A DNA stretch of 58,767 nucleotides. Origin: an uncultured Oscillospiraceae bacterium (GTDB taxonomy: Bacteria > Bacillota > Clostridia > Oscillospirales > Oscillospiraceae). Location: NCBI GenBank assembly GCA_934646185.1, contig CAKUEH010000016.1, forward strand, positions 1 through 58,767. Reading direction: 5' to 3'. The position numbers and the translations under genes were made by a program. Shown here one piece after another: positions 1-9,422 of the stretch. The notes under the pieces were generated by a model. The model had not been told where the DNA came from. It saw nothing but the letters and a program-made list of their open reading frames with translations, and ran no database searches. Each line of letters begins with the position of its first letter. Within the stretch, counting starts at the first letter, position 1.

Positions 1-495
1 CCGGGCATCCGTGTCAGCATGGAAACGGAGTTTGACGGTGTGATAACGCCGCTCAAGATCGACATTTCCACCGGCGACGCCATCACGCCCCACGAGGTGC
101 GTTACAGCTTTAAGCTGATGTTGGAGGATCGCTCCATCGAAATTTGGGCGTACAATCTGGAAACCGTTCTGGCCGAAAAGCTGGAAACCGTCGTGTCCCG
201 CGCCACCACCAACACCCGCATGAGAGATTTCTATGATCTGCACATTCTGAGCCAGCTCCACGGCCAGAGCATCGTCCCAGCCGATCTCCGTGCGGCGCTC
301 ATTGCAACGGCCAGGAAACGCGGTACAGAGAAGTATCTTGCCGACGCGCCTGCGGCCTTTGATGAAGTTGAGGCCGACCCAAACATGGAAAAGCTGTGGC
401 GGGCTTATCAGAAGAAGTTCTTCTATGCTGCCGACCTGTCGTGGCATACAGTCATGGAATCCATCCGCAGCCTATATGAACTGGCACAGGGATAA
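1..495 (+). CDS. AbiEii/AbiGii-type nucleotidyltransferase toxin, 5' end outside the window
   Basis: The reading frame is open from base 1, so the gene begins upstream; 164 C-terminal codons are visible. The segment AEKLETVVSR followed by NTRMRDFYDL matches the conserved C-terminal part of AbiEii/AbiGii nucleotidyltransferase toxins, the toxin half of type IV abortive-infection toxin-antitoxin modules, which act in the cytoplasm. The AbiEi antitoxin normally lies just upstream and would be outside the window. The next gene starts about 120 bases downstream and is a second, unrelated phage-defence gene, so this looks like a small defence cluster in a mobile region. The nucleotidyltransferase catalytic motif is not visible because the N-terminus is missing. 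Family call is good; whether the module is intact is unknown. Confidence 0.75.
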   Translation, partial: PGIRVSMETEFDGVITPLKIDISTGDAITPHEVRYSFKLMLEDRSIEIWAYNLETVLAEKLETVVSRATTNTRMRDFYDLHILSQLHGQSIVPADLRAALIATARKRGTEKYLADAPAAFDEVEADPNMEKLWRAYQKKFFYAADLSWHTVMESIRSLYELAQG

Positions 496-614
496 GCGTT
501 GCTCTTGCATTGAATGCTCATATCGACATACGAAGGTCAAAAACGGGAAATTGTATCGTAAATTGATACACTGAATTTCGTTGCAAATTTGTAACTGGAA
601 GTGAGGGTGAAAAA

Positions 615-2535
615 ATGATTATATCCGAATTGAGAGTATATGACTTTCGCCAATTCAAATCTGTGGATGGCGCTCCCGGCTTAAAAATCACTTTTCACAA
701 AGGACTAAACGCGCTGATTGGCGAAAACGATTCGGGAAAAACCGCCGTAATTGACGCATTAAATTAGTCTTATTGACACAGAGCAATGAGTATATCCGGC
801 CGTCAGATGAGGATTTTTATAAGCCTGTTGGCGAAGATGCGTGCTCAGAGTTCAAGATCGATTGTACGATTTCAGATTTTACACAGAACGAAGCAAAGAA
901 CTTTATCGAATATCTTTCATTCAACCAAACAGAGAATGGCATTGAATATACGCTTGAACTTCATTATCGCGCATGGAAAGAAGGACATAAAATTTATCAG
1001 GAATTGCGTGTGGGCGATATAGACGATGGAATTTCGATTGATGGAAAAGCAAGAGAATTGCTGAAAGCTGTTTATTTGAAACCACTCCGTGATGCCGAAC
1101 GGGAAATGAGTTCCGGACGTGGTTCCAGAATCTCGCAAATACTTCTAAATCACCCTGTTTTCAAAGATAAAAAAGAACATGCGGTTCTCGATATTTTTCG
1201 GGATGCGAATAAACGCATTGAGGATTATTTTATAGGTGATACGGATGGAAAACGCATTCTCCAGACGATCCGCAGTAATTTAGAGTCATTTAGTGATAAA
1301 GGCCAAGCCAGTGATGCAGAATTAAAAACCTCGGATATTCAGCTAAAAGCTATACTGGAGTCCCTGTCATTGAATGCTCCTGAGATCAATCCCGGGCTTG
1401 GGGAATTGAATCTGCTATTTATTGCGGCGGAGTTGTTGCTCCTTAAGGATGATACAGATGGCGGCTTGAAACTGGCTCTAATCGAAGAATTGGAAGCCCA
1501 TCTGCATCCGCAAGCGCAGCTTCGACTAATCAGTTATCTCCAGAACGAGTATAACGAGAATGATGTCTAAATTATCATATCCACGCATAGCCCCATTTTG
1601 GCATCAAAAATCAACCTCAAGAATTTGATTTTAATGAAGAATGGCACCGGATATGATTTGGCCGAAGGGCGAACTGGATTACAAAAGGGCGATTACCTGT
1701 TCCTCCAGCGTTTTCTCGACTCAACAAAGGCCAATCTGTTTTTTGCTAAGGGTATCATAATGGTCGAGGGAGATGCAGAGAATATTTTGATACCTGTTGT
1801 TGCAGATATTCTCGGCTATCCATTGGAGAAATACGGAATATCCGTTGTAAATGTTGGGAGCACAGCTTTTCTTCGATATAGCGGAATTATGGTAAGAAAA
1901 GACGGCACCGATATAGGAATACCTGTTTCTGTAATAACAGATTGTGATGTAAGACCATACGATGTCGAGCCAACGACTAAGGAGAAAACATTCAACGAGA
2001 AGAAAGCTGAATCTTTGCAGGCTAAAGAAAAAGGAGACAGAAAATATACAAATGGCTCCGTACGCGGCTTTACTTCACCTCGATGGACGCTGGAGTATTG
2101 CATCGCCCTGAGCAGCCTTTCGGATGTTTTCCATAAGGCGGTTCATTACGGAAAAAAATTCTGAATGCGCAAGAGCATATTTCGCTGACTGATGCCAAGA
2201 TTGACGAAGCAAATCGTGATGCCGAAGCAGAAGCGCAGGCGTGGAAGGAGTTCTCCGCTGCTGAGAGGGCATACCATATTTATGATTTAATGCTTAATGG
2301 CGATGGAAAAAGCAGCCTGAAAGCGATCGTTGCCCAGTGCTTAGCTTCGCTTTTGCGTTGGGAAGTATCCATAATTCCAGCTGGGTTGACGCAAGAAAAG
2401 ATGTTTGATCTCGACTTGTATGGATTCAAAACCGACGAAAGCAAAGAGGCAGCATTGAAATCTGCAATAGAGAATGATTCATTTTTAAGCTATATTGTGA
2501 ATGCCATCAAATATGCAGCAGGAGAAACAGTGTAG
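615..2535 (+). pseudogene. gajA: Decayed OLD-family ATPase/TOPRIM nuclease, GajA-like (Gabija)
   Basis: The product would be an overcoming-lysogenization-defect (OLD) nuclease: an ABC-type ATPase followed by a TOPRIM domain. Translation from ATG 615 (ribosome site GTGAGGGTG) gives a Walker A motif GENDSGKT. The frame breaks near 758-765 at an AAATTAG stretch and resumes in the frame of 773. An ABC signature region and EELEAHLHPQ follow, then TAA at 1568-1570 sits where CAA would read on into IISTHSPILAS. The TOPRIM part is present (VEGDAEN, TDCDVRP). A seven-A run near 2151-2158 needs one more A to keep frame to 2535. Three lesions, two in A runs, make it a pseudogene unless the assembly is wrong. 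The block is visibly more AT-rich than its surroundings. A UvrD-like gene follows after 13 bases, as in Gabija. Confidence 0.75.
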
Positions 2536-2548
2536 ATAGGAGGATTCT

Positions 2549-3235
2549 ATGATGGAATGGCAGATTTCCGACCAAGACATTCAAGCCGTAGAAGAAATCC
2601 TTTTGCCGCATGGCGCACAGTTTCCGGAAGATGCAAAGGACGTTATACGTTGTTGGCATTCAACTGATGTAGCAGCCTGTCCCGGCAGCGGAAAAACAAC
2701 GGTTCTTCTCGCAAAACTGAAATTGTTAGCGGATAGAATGCCGCTCGAAAACGGTGCGGGAATCTGTGTGCTTTCTCATACAAATGTCGCCGTCAATGAG
2801 ATCAAAAACCAGCTTTCCGATTACGCGGACAGGCTTCTCAGCTATCCAAATTATATAGGTACCATCCAGTCGTTTATTGACAGATTTGTGACGATGCCAT
2901 ACTTGCGAAACATCTCTGGACAGAATGTGCAAGTGGTTGATAGCCTGACTTTTGCCCAGCAAGTGCTTAGCAAGATGCAGCATGACGCAAAGTATAGCAC
3001 GCTTGACTATGTAACAAAGAATAATTTTGAAACTGGCAAGCAATTCTCAGAACGAATCAATCACACACAGGCATTATACATACGAGATGATGGGGCGCTT
3101 TGCATAGGAAGGCAGCAAAAGCCGTTGGCTGGTGCTGGGAAGGCTTCTGCTGAGCAATATAAAAAACTGCTGGTCGAACTTCTTGAAAATGAAGGAATGA
3201 TACGGTATCAAGACGCCTATGTATATGCAAGCACT
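2549..3235 (+). pseudogene. gajB: Truncated UvrD-like helicase, GajB-like (Gabija)
   Basis: This starts with ATG 2549 behind AGGAGG and encodes the N-terminal part of a superfamily 1 helicase. Walker A is ACPGSGKTTVLL (about residues 48-59), followed by motif Ia region VLSHTNVAVNEIK and IGTIQSFI, typical of UvrD/GajB-like proteins. Family resemblance stops at about DAYVYA (near 3225). After that the frame runs out of register into the neighbouring hydrolase gene until a stop at 3448. Helicase motifs II to VI are therefore absent. In Gabija, GajB partners the GajA nuclease encoded just upstream; here both are broken. The 3' end coordinate is my estimate of the junction, not a true stop codon. 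Alternative: any OLD-adjacent UvrD helicase of unknown system. Confidence 0.72.
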
Positions 3236-4445
3236 GCCATTGGTGAATTACCAGCAGAGTACGGCGATCAAAACGGCAAAAGTCGCAAAGGAAGCCGGGA
3301 AGAAGGTTCTGCGGGCAATCGCGGCAGCGGCAGAAAAGCTGGTCGCAGCTATCGGCGCAGGCGGCGCGGCGGCAGTTTCCGTTGTCGTGGTGATTTTGCT
3401 TGTAGGGATGTTGTTTGCTTCGCCGCTCGGTATCCTGTTCGCCGGTGAGGATACCGGTACGGAAATCAAGATTCCGGACGCGGTTGCAACGCTGAACGGC
3501 GAGTTCACCGACGAAATTTACCGCATCATGGAGGGCAACCCATACGACGTGCTGGATATGCAGGAGGGCATGGAAGCGGCCATGCTGCAAAATTGGCGAA
3601 ACGTGCTGGCTGTGTACGCGGTCAAGGTCTCGACCGACGAAGAACACGGCTTGGACGTTATAACAATGGACGAAGAAAAACTCCAGCTCCTGCGGGAGAT
3701 TTTCTTCGACGCCAACAAGCTCGAATACGAATTGACAACCAGAACCGTAGACGGCAAGCGGATCACAACGCTGCATATCTCCGCACAGATCAAGGATGCC
3801 ATGCAGATGGCAGATGAATACGGCTTCACCGACCAGCAGCAGGAGATGCTCGAAGAACTGCTGAAACCGGACTACGACGACATTTTTCTTTCCCTAATCG
3901 GCAACTATCAACCGGGCGGTGCGTCCATCGGTCCTGTCGACATTTCAGACATCCAAGGCACGCTGCCGGATGATCTTGATCCGCTGCGAGAATCCATTGT
4001 TCTGACGGCTTATCAGCTTCTCGGAAAAGTGACATATTTCTGGGGCGGCAAAAGTCTCGTCCTCGGCTGGGACAGCCGCTGGGGAACGCCGACGACCGTT
4101 ACCGCACCGGGCAGCGGCTCGACCGGCAAGGTACTGCCGTTCGGACTGGATTGCTCCGGCTTTGTGGACTGGACATTCTATAACGCCACAAACGGTACAT
4201 ACCTGCCCGGACGCGGTGGAGGTGCAGCCTCGCAGCATGGCTACTGTACCAACATTGCATGGGCAGACGCGCTGCCCGGCGATCTTGTCTTTTACGCGGA
4301 CGACAGCCACGTCGGAATCGTCTGCGGCTACGACAGCGTGGGCAATCTCCTCGTCATCCACTGCTCCGGCGGGCAAAACGGCGTGGTCGTAACCGGGCGC
4401 GAGGGCTTTGCCGTCGCAGCCAGACCAGATTTATTTACAGATTAG
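3219..4445 (+). CDS. CD1108-like mobile-element cell-wall hydrolase (NlpC/P60), N-terminus replaced
   Basis: These 408 codons resemble the bacteriophage-like/conjugative-element hydrolases found in Tn1549-type elements of Clostridia, which open peptidoglycan for the mating channel. A lysine/alanine-rich stretch (STAIKTAKVAKEAGKK) precedes a single membrane segment around residues 50-72 (AVSVVVVILLVGMLF). An extracytoplasmic middle domain follows, then a C-terminal NlpC/P60 papain-like domain with LDCSGFVDW (catalytic Cys, about residue 312) and DSHVGIVCG (catalytic His). The family normally has a longer basic N-terminus. Here the first 10-13 codons from ATG 3219 overlap helicase sequence, so the start is probably an accident of a deletion that fused two genes. 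No good ribosome site precedes 3219. The enzyme domain itself is intact. Confidence 0.7.
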   Translation: MYMQALPLVNYQQSTAIKTAKVAKEAGKKVLRAIAAAAEKLVAAIGAGGAAAVSVVVVILLVGMLFASPLGILFAGEDTGTEIKIPDAVATLNGEFTDEIYRIMEGNPYDVLDMQEGMEAAMLQNWRNVLAVYAVKVSTDEEHGLDVITMDEEKLQLLREIFFDANKLEYELTTRTVDGKRITTLHISAQIKDAMQMADEYGFTDQQQEMLEELLKPDYDDIFLSLIGNYQPGGASIGPVDISDIQGTLPDDLDPLRESIVLTAYQLLGKVTYFWGGKSLVLGWDSRWGTPTTVTAPGSGSTGKVLPFGLDCSGFVDWTFYNATNGTYLPGRGGGAASQHGYCTNIAWADALPGDLVFYADDSHVGIVCGYDSVGNLLVIHCSGGQNGVVVTGREGFAVAARPDLFTD

Positions 4446-4548
4446 TCCAATTTGCTTCGTTTGTGCGGCGTTCTTTGTTGGCTCTGGTGAATAGCTTTCT
4501 TTCCTTTTTCCTGCGATACTTGGCGTACCAAAGCGAAAGGAGATTGCA

Positions 4549-4854
4549 ATGGAAGCAAGAAAAAACCTATGCGCCATGCTGCCGCTTGCACTCCACACCA
4601 GAGTCCGGCAGGAGCAGGAAAAAACCGGGATGACCCTCGGCGAGTATGTGGAAGCCATGATCACAGAATATTACGATTGGAAGGATGGAAAAATCATGAC
4701 CGGAGAAATGAGAACCTTAGCCGCACAAATCCCCGCAGAGCTCTTTGACCGCCTCGACCGCTACCTCAAGGAGCGCGGCATCAAGAGGAACAGCCAGAAG
4801 CGGACGAAACTTGATCCTATCCCAAGCCCCTGCAGGTCAAGCCTGCGGGGGTAA
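4549..4854 (+). CDS. Small mobile-element protein with abnormal C-terminus
   Basis: ATG 4549 has a good ribosome site (GAAAGGAGATTGCA). The first about 87 residues (MEARKNLCAMLPLALHTRV..., then RTLAAQIPAELFDRLDRYL and KRNSQK) match a small protein often found in conjugative elements of Clostridia beside the CD1108-type hydrolase. Its role is unknown; the repeated short helical segments suggest a ribbon-helix-helix-like or regulatory protein, but this is a guess. From memory of the family, SQK is followed by a conserved helical tail. Here the frame instead runs into an Arg/Pro/Ser-rich end and stops within a GC hairpin (4827-4851), so the C-terminus seems lost by deletion. Continuing MGE gene order (hydrolase, this protein, SHOCT-like protein, recombinases) supports the assignment. 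Confidence 0.55.
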   Translation: MEARKNLCAMLPLALHTRVRQEQEKTGMTLGEYVEAMITEYYDWKDGKIMTGEMRTLAAQIPAELFDRLDRYLKERGIKRNSQKRTKLDPIPSPCRSSLRG

Positions 4855-4873
4855 ACCTTTGTTGCAAGCCGTC

Positions 4874-4902
4874 AGCCGACACGCGCCCGCGTGTCGGCTT
4901 TT
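4874..4902 (+). terminator. Rho-independent terminator
   Basis: A perfect stem AGCCGACACGCG/CGCGTGTCGGCT with a two-base loop is followed by TTTT. It closes the hydrolase/small-protein transcript. A second GC hairpin (4827-4851) lies just upstream. Confidence 0.75.
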
Positions 4903-5006
4903 CTGCGTCCCGACAGGGACGCTGCACCCCAGAGGCATAAAAACAGCGCGTTGGAGCGCGTGTGACGAAGTACGAAAACAGATGTACAGGAGGCAAGAAA
5001 ACGCAG

Positions 5007-5165
5007 ATGCTATCTGAGCACCAAAACAAAAACGCAAATTTTCTCCGAATCCTGATGACACTCCGCGCCCTGCGTCAGAGCGGAGACATTACGGAAAAAG
5101 AATACCGCAGAGCAAAGAAATATTATCAGAACCTGACCGGCGCAGACATTGTCCTTACGGATTAA
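5007..5165 (+). CDS. SHOCT-like small protein upstream of recombinases
   Basis: This 52-residue protein starts at ATG 5007, chosen because AGGAGGCAAGAAAACGCAG places a strong ribosome site just upstream; a GTG at 4962 would add 15 residues with no ribosome site. The sequence LRALRQSGDITEKEYRRAKKYY has the short-helix pattern of SHOCT (short C-terminal) domains, where a G-x-I-T-x-x-E-(Y/F) core is typical. Proteins like this commonly sit directly before serine recombinase genes in clostridial elements. Function is unknown; it may bind DNA or regulate the recombinases. The 144 bases between it and the recombinase hold no clear promoter. Confidence 0.6.
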   Translation: MLSEHQNKNANFLRILMTLRALRQSGDITEKEYRRAKKYYQNLTGADIVLTD

Positions 5166-5309
5166 ACTGTAATTTGCACGGTTTCCACAAGAATTCCCGC
5201 CGCCGTTTCAGCGTTTGGTAGAATTCGGGACCGTTTGAAAGATATCAGTAGACTTGAACCTTTTCGCGGATATACTTGTCGTTGACAAACGGCACGGGAG
5301 GTGAGAAAA

Positions 5310-6851
5310 ATGCCAGTTGCAAAACTGATTGCGCCAACGACGAAGCAGGAGATCCCCAAGCTGCGCGTGGCGGCATATTGCCGCGTGTCCTCAAACTCCG
5401 CAGATCAGCGAAATTCCTTTGCAACGCAGGAACATGTTTATACGAAATACATTGCAGAGAAGCAGGAATGGGAGCTGGTCGACATTTTTGCCGACGAGGG
5501 TCTCAGCGGCATGAAAGCGGATAACCGCCCGGAATTTCAGCGAATGATCCGTATGTGTGAGCTGCGCCAGATCGACCTCATTCTTACAAAATCGGTCTCC
5601 CGCTTTGCCCGCAACGTAAAAGAGGCGCTGAACTATACGCGCAAGCTGGAGCTGCTTGGTGTCGGGGTGCAATTCGAAGAAGAAGGCATCAATACATTGG
5701 CAATGGCCGACGAGATGCTGCTCAATACGTTTGCAGCCATCGCACAGGAGGAATCCAAGTCCATCTCGCAGAGCCAGCGGCTGTCCATTGTCAAACGGAT
5801 GGAGTCGGGGGAATACATCGCAAGCAATGCACCGTATGGATATCGGCTCATAGATAAAAAACTCGTTATCTATGAACCGGAGGCCGAGGTTGTTCGTTGG
5901 ATATTTGCAGCGTACTTAAATGGAATGTCGACGGTTGAAATTGCGCACGAATTAAGCGCAAAAAACGTTCCGACAAAAGGGAAAAAAGAACAGTGGAAAG
6001 CGAACAGAATCGCGTATATCCTGTCCAATGAAAAATATGATGGGGATACACTATTCCAGAAATACTATGGTGAGGAAACCGTGCCATTCAAAAAACATCG
6101 CAATTATGGAGAGATGGATCAGTTTTTTGCGTACAATACCCACGATGCAATTTTACCACAGGGAATGTTTCAGGCTACACAAACACTACTTCAGAGCAGA
6201 AGCAGGAAGTTTGGAAGGAAAATGTCTCAATCAGAATACCCTCTTACAAGCCGCGTTCGGTGTTCCGAGTGTGGCTCTTTCTATCACCGGAAGGTGCGAA
6301 GTGGCGTAATCAAGTGGGTCTGCTCAAAACACGCGGCAGACACTACCGCCTGCAATTCCAGCTATTACAGCGAGGAACGCATTTACGATGGTATCATCAC
6401 CATGATCAACAAGCTGCGCTTTTGTGAGGAAGATATCCTCGGTCAGACGATTCAGAAGCTGGAATTTGCCGCCGCTGCCTATAAGCGGAACAACAGAGCG
6501 GCCAGCCAGCTCAGTCAGAGCATTGCCGAACTGAACGCAAAGCTGCTTGCACTGGAGCGGCTGCGATCAAAGGGATACCTCGCCGCCGACATTTACCATA
6601 CGCAGGCGCGGGAGATCCGTCAGCAACTCGGCAAGCTGAAAACAGAGCGGTACAGCAGCTTTGAATCTCGGATCACAACGATGTTGGAGGATGTGCGGAA
6701 GCTGAAATCGCTGATCGATGAGCCGGAACAACCGCTGGAAGTGTTCGACGAGAAGCTGTTCCATGAGATCGTTACCGACATTTGCATCAATCACCATGAC
6801 GAAATGACGGTAACGCTGCTTGGTGGACTCAGATTTACAGAACAGATTTAA
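5310..6851 (+). CDS. Large serine recombinase 1 (intact)
   Basis: Site-specific recombinase of 513 residues that would cut and rejoin attachment sites through a phosphoserine link. ATG 5310 is preferred over GTG 5301 because GGGAGGTGAG is correctly placed before the ATG and overlaps the GTG. The N-terminal resolvase domain has the catalytic serine in YCRVS (S27) and the arginine motif SVSRFARN. The recombinase domain (about residues 160-270, starting APYGYRL) and zinc ribbon (CSECGSFYHRK..., later CSKHAADTTAC) follow, then a coiled coil (about 370-480). It is the first of three tandem recombinase genes and the only one with an uninterrupted frame. Probably the active integrase or excisionase of the element, alone or with its partners. 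Confidence 0.92.
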   Translation: MPVAKLIAPTTKQEIPKLRVAAYCRVSSNSADQRNSFATQEHVYTKYIAEKQEWELVDIFADEGLSGMKADNRPEFQRMIRMCELRQIDLILTKSVSRFARNVKEALNYTRKLELLGVGVQFEEEGINTLAMADEMLLNTFAAIAQEESKSISQSQRLSIVKRMESGEYIASNAPYGYRLIDKKLVIYEPEAEVVRWIFAAYLNGMSTVEIAHELSAKNVPTKGKKEQWKANRIAYILSNEKYDGDTLFQKYYGEETVPFKKHRNYGEMDQFFAYNTHDAILPQGMFQATQTLLQSRSRKFGRKMSQSEYPLTSRVRCSECGSFYHRKVRSGVIKWVCSKHAADTTACNSSYYSEERIYDGIITMINKLRFCEEDILGQTIQKLEFAAAAYKRNNRAASQLSQSIAELNAKLLALERLRSKGYLAADIYHTQAREIRQQLGKLKTERYSSFESRITTMLEDVRKLKSLIDEPEQPLEVFDEKLFHEIVTDICINHHDEMTVTLLGGLRFTEQI

Positions 6852-6862
6852 GAGGGACGGGT

Positions 6863-7777
6863 ATGAAAAAGATTCGATATTTACCGTTTGGCTACACCAT
6901 CCGCAACGGTCAAACCGTGATTGACCAGCAGGAGGCCGAAACTGTGCGCGGCATTTTTACGGCATATATTCACGGGGCATCGCTCAAGGAGATTGCGGAA
7001 GATCTCACAGCGAAAAACATCCCATACACAGAGCGAAGCTGCGTTTGGGACAAGGCGAGAATCTCTCGGATACTAGAAAACGCCAAATACACCGGCGATG
7101 CTGAACTTGACGTGATCATCGAAGACGCTGTCTATGAGGAAGCGGTCGCAGCCAAAAGCGCACGGCGCTGGAATCGGGCCGTTACAGAATGTGAAGGAAT
7201 CCGGCAGCTCCGCGACCATACCCGCTGCGGAAATTGCGGCGCGCCCATGCTCCGGCACATCAACTCCAAGCGGGCCGTCCGGGAAAGCTGGACGTGCAGC
7301 AACACTGCCTGCGGCCTGCGGGTGCGAATCAGCGATGGTGAACTGCTCCAAAAGGTCACGCTGCTTATGAACCGTATCATTGAAAACGCCGATCTCCTGC
7401 TGCCACATGAAATAGTGCGGCGCACAGATTCTCCTGCGGTGCAGGAGCTGCAGCAGCAGATCGCAAATGAGATGTTGCGGGAGCAGCCGGATGAGTAGCG
7501 GATCGTAGACCTGCTGCGCGAGATTGCAGGCCAGCTTTATCGGCAAACCAATGCAAAAACACAGATCGCCGCGCAGATTGCCAGAAAACGCGCCGCTTTG
7601 ATGCACCCACAGGATGCGTTCAACAGCGCCTGCTTTTCCAGCCTGATTGACGCCGTCTCCCTTTCCGCGGGAGGCAGCGTCATTCTGCATACAAAGACAC
7701 AGACCGAGATTTATGAAAGCGAGGATAAACCGAATGGAAGTACAGAAAATCCCAAAGCGGACAGTCACCCTGATTGA
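6863..7777 (+). pseudogene. Serine recombinase 2, lacks resolvase domain, interrupted by amber codon
   Basis: Starts at ATG 6863 behind GAGGGACGGGT, 11 bases after recombinase 1. It begins directly with the recombinase domain (YLPFGYTI..., about residues 1-105) and a zinc ribbon (CGNCGAPM ... CSNTACGLRV). No N-terminal catalytic domain and no catalytic serine exist. Such catalytically empty members occur inside recombinase triplets and probably help DNA binding. A TAG at 7496-7498 interrupts the frame after 211 codons. Translation continues sensibly in the same frame for another 92 codons (IVDLLREIAGQLYRQ...) to TGA at 7775-7777, overlapping the start of recombinase 3 by 44 bases. The continuation suggests the full protein had 304 residues and that the amber codon is a recent mutation or sequence error. 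Confidence 0.8.
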
Positions 7778-9367
7778 ACCGAAGAAGTCCATCCTTGTAG
7801 ACAAGGAGAAATATCACCAAAAGCGAGTGGCGGCCTACTGCCGCGTCTCCACAGACTCCGAAGAACAGCTTACATCCTATCAGATCCAGATGCGCGTTTA
7901 TACAGAAATGATCGCCGCCAGGAAAGAGTGGGAGTTTGCCGGCCTTTATGCCGATGAGGGCATCTCCGGCACAAGGACGGACAAACGCCCGGAATTTCAG
8001 CGCATGATCCGCGACTGCCAGAATGGAAAGATTGACTATATCATCACAAAATCCGTCTCCCGCTTCGCCAGAAACACGGTAGAGTGTCTGGAATATGTGC
8101 GCTCCTTAAAAGCGCAGGGCATTGGCATCTTCTTTGAAGAACAGAATATCGACACGCTGAAAAACGAGAGTGAATTATACCTTGTCATTTACGCAGGCTT
8201 TGCGCAGTCCGAATCCGAGAGCATCAGCAAGCACATCACATGGACCTACCGCAAAAACTTCGAGGATGGGAAAGTGAGCTTTCAGTACAAGCGGCTGCTG
8301 GGCTACCGGAAAGGCGAGGATGGCAAACCGGAGATCGTGCCGGAGGAAGCGGCCATCGTAGAACGGATTTTTGAAATGCTTCTCGCTGGACAGCCAGTGG
8401 GACTTATCGCGCAGACACTCCAATCCGAGAACATTGAGATTCCCGGAAAGGACCTCAGCTTCAGCAAGAACATGATTATGAACATCCTGCGGAATGAAAA
8501 ATACTGCGGTGACAGCATTCTTCAGAAAACCGTGACCGTAGACTGCATTTCCAAAACACGCAAAGCGAATCACGGAGAAGCGCCGATGTACCTTGTCGAG
8601 AACAGCCACCCGGCGATCATCAGCCGCGACATTTTCCACCGCACACAGGAAGAACTGGCGCGACGAAAGGCCCTCCGACCAAAATCGGATAAGACGTCTA
8701 TTACCCAAAGCGGGAAATACTCCAAATACGCGCTGAGCGAGGTGCTGCACTGCGCCGAATGTGGCAGCCGCTACAAGCGTGTGACATGGAATATCCGCGG
8801 AAAGAAGAAAATCGTCTGGCGCTGCGTCAGCCGATTGGATTACGGAAAGAAATACTGCAAGGATTCCGTCACAGTGGAGGAAGCCGCCCTGCATGGGGCC
8901 GTTGTCCGGGCGCTGAACCGCTTTCACGCGGAGGACGAGTCCACCCCTACCTCACGCTTATGAAAGCCACCATCGGAGAAGCCATCGGCATCAACGGCGG
9001 ATCGGAGGAAATTGACCTGCTGACCCGCCGCATCGATGCGCTGAACAAACGGATGCTGGAACTGGTCAACGAAACCGTTGCGGCTGGGAAAGACGTAGAA
9101 AGCAGCGAGGATGAATTCAAAAGCATCTCCGATCAAATCGAGCAGCTTAACCGCCGCATTGCCGCAATTCAGGAGAGTGTGCGCGGCGATGCCACGCGGC
9201 AGGCGCGGCTGGAGGAAATTCAGAGCATCATCGCCAAGCGCAATGCGAATGAAACACAATACGACGACAGCATCGTGCGCCAGATGATCGAGTGCATCAA
9301 GGTGTATGGCGACGGCCGCTTGACGATCATCTTCGGCGGCGGATATGAGATCGAGGAAACATTATAA
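7734..9367 (+). pseudogene. Large serine recombinase 3, frameshifted near the C-terminus
   Basis: ATG 7734 overlaps the end of recombinase 2. The resolvase domain has the catalytic serine in YCRVS (S39), SVSRFARN and EEQNIDTL. The recombinase domain (LLGYRKGEDGK...) and zinc ribbon (CAECGSRYKR ... WRCVSRLDYG...) are intact. The frame ends at a stop at 8961-8963, shortly after RALNRFHAEDEST. One extra C in the CCCC run at 8944-8947 would restore Y-L-T-L-M-K and carry on through a coiled coil to TAA at 9365-9367 (MIECIKVYGDGRLTIIFGGG, the usual C-terminal strand of this family). The catalytic part is complete, so a shortened protein may still be made, but the coiled coil that normally controls synapsis would be lost. 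Confidence 0.85.
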
Positions 9368-9422
9368 AGAATCAGTCTGCAAGATACAGAAAAGTAAGAG
9401 GTGCGCGCACACCTTTGCGAGC

